Shown: positions 11,359-23,823, counted from the stretch's first letter. The stretch: 64,000 nt of DNA from Ostrinia nubilalis (GCF_963855985.1 NC_087096.1:6448001-6512000); one strand, 5' to 3'. The notes: generated from the letters alone by a model not told the origin. Numbers and translations are program-made.

Positions 11359-12656
11359 AGTTAGGAGGTGAACCTATGACAAGTCCCCGCCCTTAGCCCT
11401 TGGGGGGGAGAGGGGGTTTGAAGGTCCCATTTTTCGGTGTTTCGCTTAATTCTCGCAGAGTTTGCGACAATATCTTATTGACTGGACTATAGGTTCAAAT
11501 TCCGTTTAACCGTCCCGATGAATATTTATCTATCCCTTATGAAAGTAATTTGATTGCGATTAAGATTCTGGTTGTGCCTATCTCACATGTATAATGAATA
11601 CAGGTCCTAACGTTGTTGGCAACGTATATTTAACGCAACACGTGGTAGCTGGTAGATAGGCACTTGTTAACACCGTGATATCCGTCATTAGCAAAATAAA
11701 TGATACCGAGAAACCGTCGACTTGATATTCATGCTTCCTCGATGTGTTGAGCAACGACCTTTACAAGGGCGAAGTGGCACTCTCCTTTCTTTGCTGATAT
11801 CTTACGTTGTTATAATTTCTAATTAAGTAATTAATAAGGAAAATTATGCTGAACTGAGCACATCATAGGACACGTACCTATTGGTTTATGTGATTTCTTA
11901 CTCAAAGATATTATAAGGTAGTTACGATCGTCAAAAGACTAAGAGTCCGTGGCTGTTTGAATTCATTAGACCAACTTTATTTTATATTCAAATTGTTTTA
12001 CCTATTAGCTAAAAATCTCTATCAAAATAATGAAAATACTTCCAGTCCATAAAGGTGATAGTGTCCTATGAAAAAAAATGATATTTTGGTAGAATTATCT
12101 TCAACTACTACATGCAGCGTCCAATGTTGCACTTAGAGGCACAGCACAACCTTGACAATGCCTTTTCATTCATTCCATCATGAAATAATAACTTTTTCTT
12201 ATCAAAACCCACACAACCAAAGTCGCAAGCGAAGCTTGTACAAAACCACATTAATCTTCCTCACGCCCCAATCGGCATTTTTACATAATTATGCAAAAAC
12301 TCAACAACAGTTAGTTACCCTTGTCAAATCGGTTGTCGCACCGCGAAACAATAAGATGAATTGCCCGCAAAAATTGCCTTTCTGTGTTTTGCGTAGGGAC
12401 ATTAAAAACACATTTTTGTGTACGAATTATTTTCAATTATGCGGTCAGGGTGAGCCAGTTATTATTGAGATGTTTGAGAATTTATCATCGCCATTATGAT
12501 TTAACATTTGCGTTGTCATTTAATAAATCATCCAAAGTATTTAGTTAGAACCGTCAGTAGAGCAAGTAACCACTATTGACGAACTGCCTTGACTGATTTT
12601 AAACTTTTGTTACTTAACTTATGGTCAATATCTTTTAATAAATTATGTAAGTGGTT
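11359..12656. other. Stretch without recognisable genes
   Basis: The longest open frame (12152-12499, 115 codons) has no recognisable domain, no compositional bias typical of coding sequence and no splice context, and is probably chance. Nothing else recognised. Confidence 0.45.
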
Positions 12657-12660
12657 TTAA

Positions 12661-13719
12661 CCCATTTAGCCCTACCGTACCCTATGTGGTACGGTATCTT
12701 TTTGAAAATATTTCGAAGTACCAAATTGTTGTTAATTTATAAAAATGATTATGACAGTAAGCTTAAAGTTATTATTTTACAAAAAAATATTTAAAAATAT
12801 GTTCTAACAAGTGGTTTCGGAAATATTTAAGAAATTCCTCGACAGAAAACATAAACAATATTTACAATGTATTTAAGAAGGTATAATTTCTTATTATTCA
12901 TGGTAAATTATGTTATTTATCAATTTTATTTAAAAAATAGAGTACAATAGATATCATGACTAGAAAAAAAATGTTATTGATATTATTTTTATACGGTTTA
13001 TTCCAGTCTAAAATAGGTGTACCGTATAAGGTACAGTAGGTCTATGCATGAGCAAATCATGCGAAAAAATATAATTTAATTTTTATTATTTTTATTTGTT
13101 TTAGGCTACTGATGCTTCACTATATTGCCACAACTCATGAAAAATTTGATAATTTCAGCAAACATAAAGCAATTTTGGTATTTTTCTACTGCTGTCTTGT
13201 CAGATGACCGCTGATGATGATCAGACTGACGAAGATTTAGGCGATAAAGATAGTGTCAATGTAAATAATAACCCTCAGAGTTTTCTTCGATGGATTTGCT
13301 AAATTTCCATCGTCGTGTTGCTAATTGCGATTATGGATAGCACTAAACGTAACAGATCAGAAGAAGCCAGGTCTTCTTCAGCTATCCTCACTAACTTCGG
13401 AGAAGGTAGGAAAAAAGAACCAAATGTGGTTAGTATCACAGAAAACGTCTTAAAAGATATGCCCAGTGTGATACTAGTGATTATGTGATTTTATTTTTAT
13501 TTTATATCATACAAAAATAAATAAAAATCTTCTTTGAACAACGACTACGTTTTGCTTGCTTATAGACCTACTGTACCCTATATGGTACGGGCTCCCCAAG
13601 GCCCCCTATTTATGGATTATTTTTTTAAATATTTTTTTCATGATTTTTAGGCTTCCCTTTGTAAGCTTTTGCCGAAAAATCAATTTTTATTTACAAAAAT
13701 AGTTATCGGTCTAAATGGG
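12661..13719. mobile_element. piggyBac-like non-autonomous element 2 (1059 bp)
   Basis: TTAA at 12657-12660 and 13720-13723 flank inverted ends CCCATTTAGCCC and GGTCTAAATGGG. Three copies of a 24-bp palindrome built on GGTACGG / CCGTACC lie at 12673-12696, 13017-13040 and 13567-13590, subterminal and internal. A short acidic peptide frame at 13204-13302 may be the stump of a transposase N-terminus. Confidence 0.7.
13204..13302 (+). pseudogene. Possible piggyBac transposase N-terminal remnant
   Basis: A 32-codon frame starting MTADDDQTDEDLGDKDSV, strongly acidic, ends at TAA. Acidic N-termini are usual in piggyBac transposases; the link here rests on composition and on its position inside a TTAA-flanked element. 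No catalytic domain is present. This could be chance. Confidence 0.35.
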
Positions 13720-13723
13720 TTAA

Positions 13724-16700
13724 GTCAAGGTTCTTGACCTCTTATTTAAAAAAAATATATGTTTACTCGGTACGTATGTAGAAGTAGTTTGTTTCGCGCT
13801 TGCATATTATAACAAACTTAAGTAGATATACTATTATCCATTACAAGAATTGTCAGCTCTGTAAATGTAACATTTAACTTATTTTTTTACTTAATGAAGT
13901 CATACATACCTATTTAATAAATAATTTTAATATTTACGGTACATTGTAGAATGAACTGTGCAGCTGTATCAATACTTACTAAACAATATCCGAATAAGTA
14001 CTGGTAGTACTTCCAATATTATCTTAGTTTTATATAATAAAATATCTGAAAATTCAACAAAGTAATACTACGGTTATATTACTTTGGTAAATACCAACAT
14101 TCAATTGAAGTTAGAAGAACAGGTTAATAACATTTTGCAATCGACGCCGAGACGTTACATTTTATTACAAAGAAAGAAAGTTAAAAACTAATAGTATTTA
14201 TACAAACTACAAGTTACAGTGTACATAAAAAAAACTCGTAAATTAAACCTTTTTCTTATAAAATAACTGCGTCATGTTAAACTAATTCTAAAGATAAATC
14301 TTTAAAAACTATTGAGCCGAGAAAAAATTGATCGTAATCTTCTAAATCTATTCAATAATTTGACAGCTTACTTAGTTTACTTTTTTATTACTCTTAGACC
14401 GTGAACGTTTAATTATGCAATTTAACCTTAAGCGGTATATTTTGACCTTGCTACTGAATAGATTGCCAGCGAGAAAAAATATGCATGCACCTACATTAGT
14501 TAGAGTCATCTCTATTTCTATATCGTTAAGGTTAATTTTTCCTGAACACCATAGTGATTGGAATTTGAACTATTTTTTTTACAGTCATTGACTCTTTTTG
14601 TTATATTTTTGTTATGTCCAGGGTTAATATAAAACAGGTTATAATAATACGTACTACTTAGTTGATAAAGTCTGTAATATAAAGTTTTTAGAACCTAATA
14701 GAAATGCATGTACCGATGAAAAACCTCTGTTTATTTACTACCATTTGTTACTTTAACCAGTTTTACTTATTTTTGGCAAGAAGCTCTCCTAGACAAAGAT
14801 TGTACGCACAAAAACAAAACAGACAGAGGGTTACTAATGCAACAATAATATTAGATAGTAAGGAAGTACGGATAATAGAGAGATACAAGGAAAATGATCC
14901 AGTCTCATTTTTGTGTCATTAGCATTCAATCCACACACCGCAGGTATTTTTATTTGGTTCCGATTCCGCACAAACCTTACTAATTGCGTTCTGGCGCGTG
15001 AATAGGGGTCTTAATGACGCATCAAATCGAGATAGAGGCGAAAATTCTGGAGATACCTCCAGGAAGAAGTATTTTTGGAGAACTACTGATATGATGGTCA
15101 ATTGATTTGATTTACTTTTTATGGGGATGGGAAACTTTTCCGATTGACATTGAGACTCGGAAAAACAAAACGCAATAACAATAATTGACTATCCGCAATT
15201 TATTAGCACAGGGACTCTGTGTGTGGATAGGTGTTTCATTTTATTTGGACTTTTTGTTTTGGTAGAATTATTATGAGCCTCAACAACCCCAATGTAATGA
15301 ATGTTGTGATATAAATAACATTGGAGTGAGTGTGCATCATTTGAAGGAAGGCTTTTTTACATAATGACGTGTGTCTTGCACTGAGTATTTTTAAAACCCA
15401 AATATAAAATAACTTTTATTACAATGATATACTTACCTAAGATACCATAGTGCTTATCTTGATTGTGCCTTTGTTCATACGTGCAACACTTGTATAAGAG
15501 GACAGTGTACGAGGGGGTCTCGCGGGATGCCATTACTTTACACCAAAGAGTCTTGGCATTAATCGGCAGTAAGTACGCAGAATAGAATATTATAAGTTCA
15601 GGTTAAAGGCCAACAAAGTCTGCCAATTCGAATGTGCCGACCCACTTATTTATAGGATGGCATACCTAAGAGACCAAATGATATTACGTTCACGCTATGT
15701 AGGTATCGTGCACGCGTAATGTCAAATACCCTTATGCAGTGGAAATGTTACCAGCCAATCCCCATTCGCCCGAGGCGAGATTGATCCACTTATTTCATGT
15801 AGATCTCGCTAGATCGAGATTGCAATATACTTTTCTTAAACACCTTTTCATGTTACATATAATGTTGTAGCATTTAAACGTAATAACATCCACCTGCAGC
15901 AACCAGCATGTTAATTCGTCAAGGCCTGTGGTAAATTAGACGTCCTCGTGCAGTGGAGACAATGACCTGACGATGATTGTTTTGTCAGAATGGCTGTGTC
16001 AATCTGGGATGAGATGAGACACTCTATTCTGCCAATAGGCACTTGGAATGCATAAATAAAAAAGCAAAGCTTCAAAATTCAATGATGAAATGCTATGACG
16101 GTTAATTAAAAAAGAAAATCATATTTCTAATTGGTTTTGTGTTGGCTAAAACAGATGTAGAGTTTCCATGTTGCGAGAATTTAATAGGTAACTGAATATT
16201 TTTAGTCATTAAGCACAAAATATTTATTTTTCAGTTCCGTCAATGGATGACCCGGATGTTTATTCGACAAAATTAATTCACTTTGTTTCCGTATTTCAAT
16301 GACGTCATTATTGCTAAAAAGCGTTGACAGTTAAAAAAGTTTGCGCATTTTGCGCGCGAGTTTGTCGTCAATGTCACATTGGATCGGAGGCGGCATTATG
16401 AATGCAAATTGTTGAGACAGTGGGTTATTGCACTCTGTGTTGTGACACTGAGATGGTAGCGCTGCATACATGATCGATGTATACCAAATTGTTGAATGTC
16501 AATATTTACATCCTAAAATGAACGTGCTTAAATTAATATACTCGTAAATGGTGTAGAGCTTTATCTACATAGGTATGTAGGTACATAACAGAATGCAATG
16601 TAGGTACTTGAAAGTAGGTAACTTACCACCTTTGTCAACTTTTTGGCCACTTTCGGTGTCACGAAGTTTCGGTGTCACACATAAAATAAAAATATCCAAA

Positions 16701-17045
16701 ATTTTGAGTAAATATGCATGAGTTTCATTATAAGATTTTAAACTTTCGCGTTCCATTTCAATTACTAAGCGTCGCGTTAATACCCGTGTCTTACTATTTT
16801 AATTTCAGTTTCATTAGCTTCAGCAGAATTGAATTAAGTAATTTAAACTTGGTGGTCCATATTACAGTTATGAAAGCCTAAAACTAAGTTGAGCTCTAAA
16901 GTTAAGAAACTAGACTCAAACTCAGTGACTGATTCTGTCTTGTTATTGGTCTAAATATAGAAATTAAACCGATCAAATCTCAATCTTCTAAAATTTATTG
17001 AGCATCTTTCTTTATTAAGCACCGTACACGAACTATCAAGCCAAA
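13724..17045. other. Long stretch without recognisable genes
   Basis: Several short open frames (for example 14704-14922) lack domains or splice context. The part around 16240-16440 is slightly GC-richer but shows no clear promoter or exon. No repeat boundaries recognised. Confidence 0.45.
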
Positions 17046-17053
17046 GTCTAGAG

Positions 17054-17263
17054 CATTGGTTCCCAAAGAGAGGGGGGGCGCAAAGACCTTTAAAGTAGTT
17101 TAAAGGGGGGGCGCGGGCCATCTGTAAGAAACCTGCAACCGCTGAGAGAATGCATTCCAGACTGCTCGATACGACCAATAAATAATCTTGACTGGAGGAG
17201 GGGGCGCGGAATTTTTTGTATGGTCGAAAGGGGACGCGTCTCAAATGAGTTTGGGAACCAATA
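17054..17263. mobile_element. hAT-like MITE with G-rich ends
   Basis: A 210-bp element with inverted ends CATTGGTTCCCAAA and TTTGGGAACCAATA, flanked by an exact 8-bp duplication GTCTAGAG (17046-17053 and 17264-17271). Subterminal GGGGGGCGC runs follow. The 8-bp duplication points to hAT. Confidence 0.8.
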
Positions 17264-17433
17264 GTCTAGAGTAAAGTTAACAATCATGCAATAAAACCAA
17301 AATCATTAATGAATTGTATGATAATTTAGCTACGAGATATGGGTAGTATTATTCGGAACCAAATTACATGTTTCAAAGCAGAAAGTAATTAGGCAGTTTG
17401 CAAACAATTCGGGCCGCGGTTTTGTTGGTTGTA

Positions 17434-17552
17434 CAGTCAGAGCGTCAAATAGTGATCACCCACAGTATCCAAAAAAGTCTTTGTTTGCAATTGGAATAAG
17501 GTTGTGTTGTCAACTTTTTGTTGTGGTGTCACGAATTATTTGATGCTGACTG
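17434..17552. mobile_element. Tc1/mariner-type MITE (CAGTCAGCGTC family), compact copy
   Basis: CAGTCAGAGCGTCAAATAG at the left, complementary TATTTGATGCTGACTG at the right, with TA at 17432-17433 and 17553-17554. A compact copy of the family interrupted at 8138 and 28059. Confidence 0.75.
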
Positions 17553-18079
17553 TACCGGCAATGGTACGTCAAGCTTAACTCTGTGACATCTAATGTAATT
17601 GCAACAAAATAGCAGTGTTGAGTGTACCTACTATCGCGTATATTGATGTCAGAATGAAATCATACGTAAACTTTGTGGCTCTACTATGACTAAATACCTT
17701 TATTTGTTTTAGAAATGATGTAGAGTAGAGTAGTAAAGTAAAGAGTCGTATTAAATAGTTTTATTTTTCTTCAATTTATCTCAGGCGTGGTACACGCAAG
17801 GTATAGGTAAACATGCATTCAAACCTTACACACCCTTTAATTCATCAGAAATTCTAGTTAGTGGGATATCACCTTATAAACCAAAGCCTAGTATCAGCGT
17901 AACCGAAAGTGGTAGTAACCTTTACAAGCAGTCGACCTCACATCGATTGGATTAAAGTTGTGTATCGTTGCTCAACGTGCTGAATACTGATGAGCTGTGT
18001 GCTTGTGGTAGGAACCCTATCTACTGGGTGGTAGCGAGAGCTATGCTAAAATATAGCTGGTCCTATAACGTCCCACAGC

Positions 18080-18155
18080 CGGGCTAGGACGCGCGCGCGA
18101 CAAAATCGATAAAATTGGCGCGATAAAAGCTTATCGCGGCGTGCATCCTAGTCCT
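18080..18155. repeat. Small GC-rich palindromic repeat
   Basis: GGGCTAGGACGCGCGCGCGA on the left is an imperfect inverted match of the CGCGGCGTGCATCCTAGTCC string on the right, with a central GATAAAAGCTTATC. Probably a short MITE; edges uncertain. Confidence 0.4.
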
Positions 18156-18486
18156 ACTGGTCGACATTGGTCTCACGCAAAATGTAGCGAAAGCTATAAT
18201 AAATAAATTAGGCTTATAACGTCCACTGGAAAGGTGGCTCAGATATAGATGAAAATATAGACCTAGAAAAAAATCAACGCAAGAGTATTGTATTCGTATG
18301 TCATTTGTTTTTTAAGTTACATAGACACGCGACGCGAGTATGATAAAAATGTATCACAAAAAGCTATAAAACCGAAACAAAAATAGTTATTATTATTTGT
18401 AGAAATTAATCATCTTCTTTCACAATTTGGTATATAGATCGCACTTTACCATGCATTACCTATTTGTCGTTAGCTTAGCTTAATAT

Positions 18487-18546
18487 TCGTTCGTTCGTTC
18501 GTTTCAGCCGAAAGACGTCCACTGCTGGACAAAGGCCTCCCCCAAG
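18487..18546 (-). pseudogene. RTE-like LINE 3' tip, (GAAC)n-tail family
   Basis: About 60 bp: the complement of a (GAAC)n tail followed by the last C-terminal codons, including the complement of GGGGGAGGCCTTTGTCC. Extreme 5' truncation. Confidence 0.65.
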
Positions 18547-19049
18547 CTTAATATTATTTACACTGAATACGTAGAAAAGTAACTTTGATTCAACTGCTCC
18601 AGTAGACATAGAGCATTATACAGATAAATGGATACGATAGGGTGTCGAAGCAACCTTTAGATATTTTCGTGTATTGAGTTTCTATCCTATCACCGATACA
18701 GGTGTATTTTCTACAAATCTATACAAAATACAGAATGTATTTTTCAAGAGAGCGTGGTACCTAGTAGGCCACAAGGGGTAACATTACTAGCATGCCTATA
18801 TGACTTCAATTTTGATAAACATTCAATAAAATGACGTTGTCTAGTAACACGATTTGTGATTAATAAGAGAGAGTATCCGATACGGAAAGTTCAAGATTAG
18901 ATAAGTAGCACCTGGAGATCATTTCTATAGCAACATATTTTGTAATCTGCCGAAATTAAGATACTTCAGACTCACAAGTATACTACCTAAAGTACCTATA
19001 AAATGTAAATGAATAGGGAAGTGCATAAAAATACTAGTTCCAAGTAGTA

Positions 19050-19200
19050 GCGTCGGCAGGCCTCCCACTAGGTAGACCGACGATCTGGATAAGGTCGCGG
19101 TAGGCGCCTGGATGCGAGCGGCGCAGGACCGGTCTTTGTGGAAGTCCTTGGGGCGATGGCTCCTACGTATAAGGGCGAAACTGCCGCTTACGCCTTTTTC
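19050..19200 (+). pseudogene. RTE-like LINE 3' fragment
   Basis: Plus-strand remnant encoding an RWTDDL-like stretch and a DRSLWKSLG-like stretch of the reverse transcriptase C-terminus, with base changes. It lacks the tail seen in other copies. Confidence 0.6.
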
Positions 19201-19393
19201 CAATTATTTAAGAAATGATTTCACTTTGCTCTAATCTATAACATCAGTAAGAAAAAAAAATTTTTTTCCATTAGTTACAAAATAAAATTTTAGGCGCATA
19301 TGCAAAACTACGCCACGTATAAAGCCCAATCATACGATTCGTCAATCTATACGAGTAGTTGCTTACATAAACATATATTTTTTATAATCCAAA

Positions 19394-20164
19394 TCTATAC
19401 TTATAATAAATCTGTAGAAAGGTCAATTCTGTACATGAAATATATTTTCAAAATAACTATCAGGGGGTGATTAGTGATCGATACTGATGCCAAAAATGCA
19501 ATCAGTAAAATTTTTTTCTGTCTGTCTGTCTGTCTGTCTGTCTGTATGTTCCTTATAGAAACAAAAACTACTCGACGGATTTTAACGAAACTTGGTACAA
19601 TTATTCTTCATACTCCTGGGCAGGTTATAGGATACTTAGGAATTCCCACGGGAACGGGCATTAGCGGGAAAATCCTTTTGTATGAAAAATCTAAACCGCT
19701 TAAGTTAGACGCTTGAAATTTGGCAAGCAGGTACCTTAGTAAACTTAAAGCTTAGTTATAACAGGATATTGCAAAATTCCTACGGGAACGGGAATTAGCG
19801 AGAAAAAACATTTGTATGAAAAAATCTAAACCGCGTAAGTTAGACGCTTAAAATTTGGCATGCAGGTACCTTAGTAAACTTAAAGCTTAGTTACAACAGG
19901 ATATTGCAAAATTCCCACGGGAACAGGAATTACCGGGAAAATCCTTTTGTATGAAAATTCTAAACCGCTTAAGTTAGACGCTTGAAATTTGACATGCAGG
20001 TCCCTTAGTAAACTTAAAGCTTAGTTACAACAGGATATTGTGAAATTCCAACGGGAACGGGAGTTAGCGGGAAAAAACATTTGTATGAAAAAATCTAAAC
20101 CGCGTAAGATAGATGAAGGGGGTAAAACGGGATCCACGCGTATGAAGTCGCGGGCGGCCGCTAG
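19394..20164 (+). mobile_element. Helitron-like non-autonomous element, copy 1
   Basis: Starts TCTATACTTATAATAAATC after an A and ends GCGGGCGGCCGCTAG before a T, matching the Helitron rule (5' TC, 3' CTRR, insertion between A and T, no duplication). It contains a (CTGT)n tract at about 19518-19545 and at least three tandem units of about 120 bp, each with CCTTAGTAAACTTAAAGC and CACGGGAACGGG-like strings. A close copy lies at 29750-30531. No Rep/helicase frame. Confidence 0.75.
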
Positions 20165-20227
20165 TCTTAAATAAAGCCATGAAAATATTTAGCAAATTGT
20201 TTTATTTATAAATTATGACACATTATA

Positions 20228-20907
20228 CAGGGTGGAAACGTTAAGTGATCTCACTCGATTATTTCTAAACTATACAAGATATCGAAAAACTGATTACTGA
20301 TTCTGAAAGTGCTTCACAAGCTCTTTCAAACGGTGTCAATAATAGGTTACAGAATAAACTGGATCTATCCGAAAATTCAATGTTTCCAGCTTCCATACAT
20401 TTAGTAAAACCACATAATATTAAAAACTACATAAGATATTCAAAAACTGGTTACTGATCCTGAAAGTGGTCCACGAGCTCTATCCAACGGTACTAATAAT
20501 TGGTTACAAAATAAACTGGATCCATTCGAAAATTCAATGTTTCCAGCTTCCATACATTTAATACAGCCACAGGAATGGCACTCATGTCTTGTTAATATTA
20601 TAGCAAGTAAAGTCTAAAACCAATGTTTTCCAAGAATAATTTTAAATAAGAATGCAATTTACGAGTTCATTTTAAGTGTTTATTATTTAATAAAAAAAAT
20701 TCATACTTTTGTTATTGTTTGGCTGGCATACATTTAGTATGGAGGCTGAAAACATTACATTTTCGGATGGATCCAGTTAATTCTGTAACCTAATATTGGT
20801 ACCGTTGGATAGAGCTTGTGAAGCACCTTCAAGATCAGTAACCAGTTTTTCGATATCTTGTATAGTTTAGAAATAATCGAATGAGATCACTTATCGTTTC
20901 CACCCTG
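20228..20907. mobile_element. Long-TIR MITE, CAGGGTGGAAACG family, copy 2
   Basis: Ends CAGGGTGGAAACG and CGTTTCCACCCTG with TA at 20226-20227 and 20908-20909. Inside, part of the terminal repeat (CTGGTTACTGATCC and TCCAGCTTCCATACATTTA strings) is present a second time in direct orientation, which makes this copy longer than the one at 3047. Confidence 0.8.
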
Positions 20908-20962
20908 TATAGTTATTTAATTTTTAGCGTTTAGAGTCGCATCTCAAACTAATTTGAAAATT

Positions 20963-21048
20963 ATAAATAACTTGAAAAAATCGAACTGCCTAAGGCATCG
21001 TGGGTTCAATTCCCGCCTTAGGCAATTCGATTTTTTCAAGTTATTTAT
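20963..21048. repeat. Near-perfect 34-bp hairpin enclosing a tRNA T-arm-like sequence
   Basis: Arms 20963-20996 and 21015-21048 are complementary at 33 of 34 positions. The 18-base loop together with the adjoining GC gives GTGGGTTCAATTCCCGC: a 5-bp stem with a 7-base TTCAATT loop, the shape of a tRNA T-arm and B box. It lies 55 bp after the CAGGGTGG MITE. No A box or acceptor stem is seen, so this is not an ordinary tRNA gene. Confidence 0.7.
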
Positions 21049-21515
21049 ATTTTTTAAAAATATGATACATTATGTTAAAAGACCTAACTAAATCTCGAGC
21101 ACAGTATATGGGCGTATTTGCGTTAAAACGTAAAACGGTACATTAAACGACTTTTTCTAACTGATTTATTATTGATATAGCACATGATAACAATTAAAAT
21201 AATTACATGCATAAATAAAGAGAGTAATCGCTTAAAATATTATATTTACGTTGTCATTTAAGTCTCTTTACGTTGAACAATATACATGAAATTATAGAAA
21301 TATGCCGACGTAAAAGGGCAATGCGTAAAATCTCAAAATATATAAGAAAAATATAAAAATTGATAACAGCAGTAGCAAAAGCATTACATGTTAAGGCTAA
21401 ATGTGAAATTTCATTAAATTCGTTTTAGTAGGTCAGAAGATATGACCCAAAAATATGGTTCTGGCCACTAAAATGGCTCTCCTGTAAAATTTACTTTTTT
21501 CACTTACGCCAGTAT

Positions 21516-21590
21516 ACGTAGGAGCCATCGTGGGGGAGGCCTTTGTTGAGAAGTGGACATCTTTCGGCTGAAACGAACGAACGAACGAAC
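21516..21590 (+). pseudogene. RTE-like LINE 3' tip with (GAAC)n tail
   Basis: TGGGGGAGGCCTTTGTTGAG, then a CTTTCGGCTGAAA string and four GAAC units. It is the sense version of the tip seen inverted at 18487. Confidence 0.65.
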
Positions 21591-21932
21591 TAGTTCCAAA
21601 CTTTTAAGGAGATAAATTGATCAATTTGAGCCTTCTATTGCAGATATTTTTTTCCAATCACTATTCCTTCTGTGATTGTTAAAACACAATTAAAACCTCA
21701 CTAGCTAGCTAGCTAGCTTTTGTAAGTCATGTAGTCCTAGGCATTCGTGAGATCTATACTTCTACACAGGAACTCAGTGTCTTGCCCCGACCGTGTGGCC
21801 TTCGGGACCGGTTCAAAATATCCGCAATGCAATTCATATGTTCACTAGCTAATAAGTACATACTTAAATGACGCGCAACACGTGCTCTGACAATAATTTG
21901 GACTTCATATAAAGTGGCGTCTGGCAACGTTC

Positions 21933-22075
21933 ATCATCATCATCATTTCAGCCATAGGACGTCCACTGCTGAACATAGGTTTCCCCCAATGATTTCCACA
22001 ATGGCCGGTTGATGGCGGCCTGCATCCAGCGCCTTCCTCCTTTATGAGGTCGTCGGTCCACCTGGCTACATTGTG
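21933..22075 (-). pseudogene. RTE-like LINE 3' fragment with (ATG)n tail
   Basis: Begins with the complement of (ATG)n, then CATTTCAGCCATAGGACGTC, and continues through the complement of codons for the RRWMQAA and RWTDDL motifs. Truncated at the 5' side. Confidence 0.65.
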
Positions 22076-22857
22076 CCTTCAGAAAACAGAAATATTAATA
22101 TTATATACTTAGGAATATTGTAGCTTTAGTGGTGAATGTGGTGATAATATTGTTCAAAAATTGATTCAGTAGTTCTAGAGACCACACACAAGCTCACCTT
22201 TACTTCTGGATAGTCTGAGTAACTAACTATTTACAAACCAATCGACACAGTATAGACGTCTGTGTCAACAGATTCATTTTCAAGCAATAAAACTCTGGTA
22301 CCTTAAGTATTACGATTGTACTGAAAATAATATGCATCAGGAAGACAAAGAACAATAAAAAGTTATGGCCGTCTAGAAACTTATTTGTGAAAGACGTTAT
22401 ACTCGTATCTTTACACATCTTATGAAAACTAAGCTACTTTTACAGTTTAAAATGACTTAATTCAACTAGTTTTGAATTTAATTATGTAGGTTTTGTGTTC
22501 GGGATTTTTTAAAGAAAAAAGCCGAAATTTGTAGTATCGTGCGTGACGTATCAGAACAAAATTGGTTTTTAATACACATTTAAAAAAAACTATCGCTAGT
22601 AAACGTTACCATAAATAAATGAATGGATTCCGTTTTGATACACAACACCTCAGAGAAATTTTAACCAGGTCTAATAATAATACGTATTCCCTATAATGCA
22701 TAAATAATTTGTATAAACGCCGATGAAGCATTATTTCGCATTATATTACACACTTCATAATTGTCTTTAGTGTCTACTTGACATGATTTATATTCAAGAG
22801 TGGATGATATTATCTACCGCTTCTTTGCCGCAGAATAATAAAGTTTTAAGTAGTTAA

Positions 22858-23823
22858 CCTTTAACTGGTGACATGGTTTTTGTGTAACGTAACTGGTGAC
22901 GTGCGGTCTGAGAGGCCGTTACCGCATCAAGACTGTAGCATAGAAACTAGGTAAGGTAGCATACCACAATCTTTAAAAACAGATTATTAGCACATAGAAG
23001 AATTAAATTAAAATAAAATAATAAACTCTAAATATCATTTTAATGCAGAACTTGCTGTTAAATTATATGTAGTAATAAAAATCAAGAAACTAGAGATGAG
23101 ATCGATAATAGCAAACAAAGAAATTTAAATCAACAAATTATAGCAAAATTGGTATTTTTTATTATAGTTCAAATAATAATCAATTTAAAAAAATCTTTCA
23201 CACGTAGGTAACCTATCATTTTAGGAAACTGGCAGTGGTGAAACTTTTGTATTTTTTATTGGCTATCAGGGCATTTATTGTATGGCATAAAGGTGGACCG
23301 TCATTTTCACTTTCTGACTGATTCTCGTCAATTGGTCCTTCATCTTCAAAAACACTTTCTTCGGCTTCCGAATCATGGTCACTTTGCTCCAGAACGATGT
23401 TTTCAGGAACATATTCGGCTTCCGATCCAATTGAGTCTTCCTTTTCCAGATATTTTTCAACTAGCGAATTTTCAAGTCGTTTCATAAAGTATGGCACTAT
23501 ATTCCCAACTAATGATCCTACGCTTCTTTTTTGGAGTTATTTATGTATCAATTGCAAGTAAAAACTGTAAAAATACGAAAAAACTGTATGAAAAAAATGT
23601 CACGTAACTGGTGACATGCGGTCTGAGAGACCGCTGCTGAACTTTACATCGATGTAACTTGCCGATTTGGAGCTGAATGTTGCAAATATCCTTATCTACG
23701 GCGTAGACATAACTAAACTCGAAGCTACTGAAGCGGTGAAACATAGGAAGTACGGGGAAGGGGGTGAAAAGATGTTTCACTGACGCCGCCCGGCCTGTGA
23801 GACCGCTTGTCACCAGTTAAAGG
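22858..23823 (-). mobile_element. piggyBac-like deletion derivative 3 (966 bp)
   Basis: TTAA at 22854-22857 and 23824-23827 bounds exact inverted ends CCTTTAACTGGTGACA. Inside both ends are further copies of AACTGGTGAC next to GCGGTCTGAGAG (about 22889-22920 and 23605-23632), plus a CTGTGAGACCGC at the right end. A minus-strand acidic frame (23216-23497) looks like a transposase N-terminus; the catalytic part is absent. It is therefore probably an internal deletion product of an autonomous element. Confidence 0.75.
23216..23497 (-). pseudogene. Probable piggyBac transposase N-terminal remnant
   Basis: A 93-codon frame, MPYFMKRLENSLVEKYLEKE at the start, then a long acidic tract (SIGSEAEYVPENI, DHDSEAEESVFEDEGPIDEN, SESEND). 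Acidic, low-complexity N-termini are known in piggyBac transposases. None of the catalytic aspartate core or the C-terminal cysteine-rich domain is present; the frame ends in a lysine-rich tail and a stop. It sits inside a TTAA-flanked element and reads towards its left end. Function is inferred from context; loss of the rest makes it inactive. Confidence 0.5.

Noticed and set aside
12152..12499. A 115-codon open frame as a gene
   Set aside because: No domain, no homologous look, no supporting splice or promoter context; AT-rich chance frame.
19700..20110. CRISPR-like array (repeated units of about 120 bp)
   Set aside because: Units are directly adjacent without unique spacers, lie within a Helitron-like element and are in a eukaryotic genome.
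20990..21020. A tRNA gene
   Set aside because: Only a T-arm-like part is present; acceptor, D and anticodon arms and the A box are missing.
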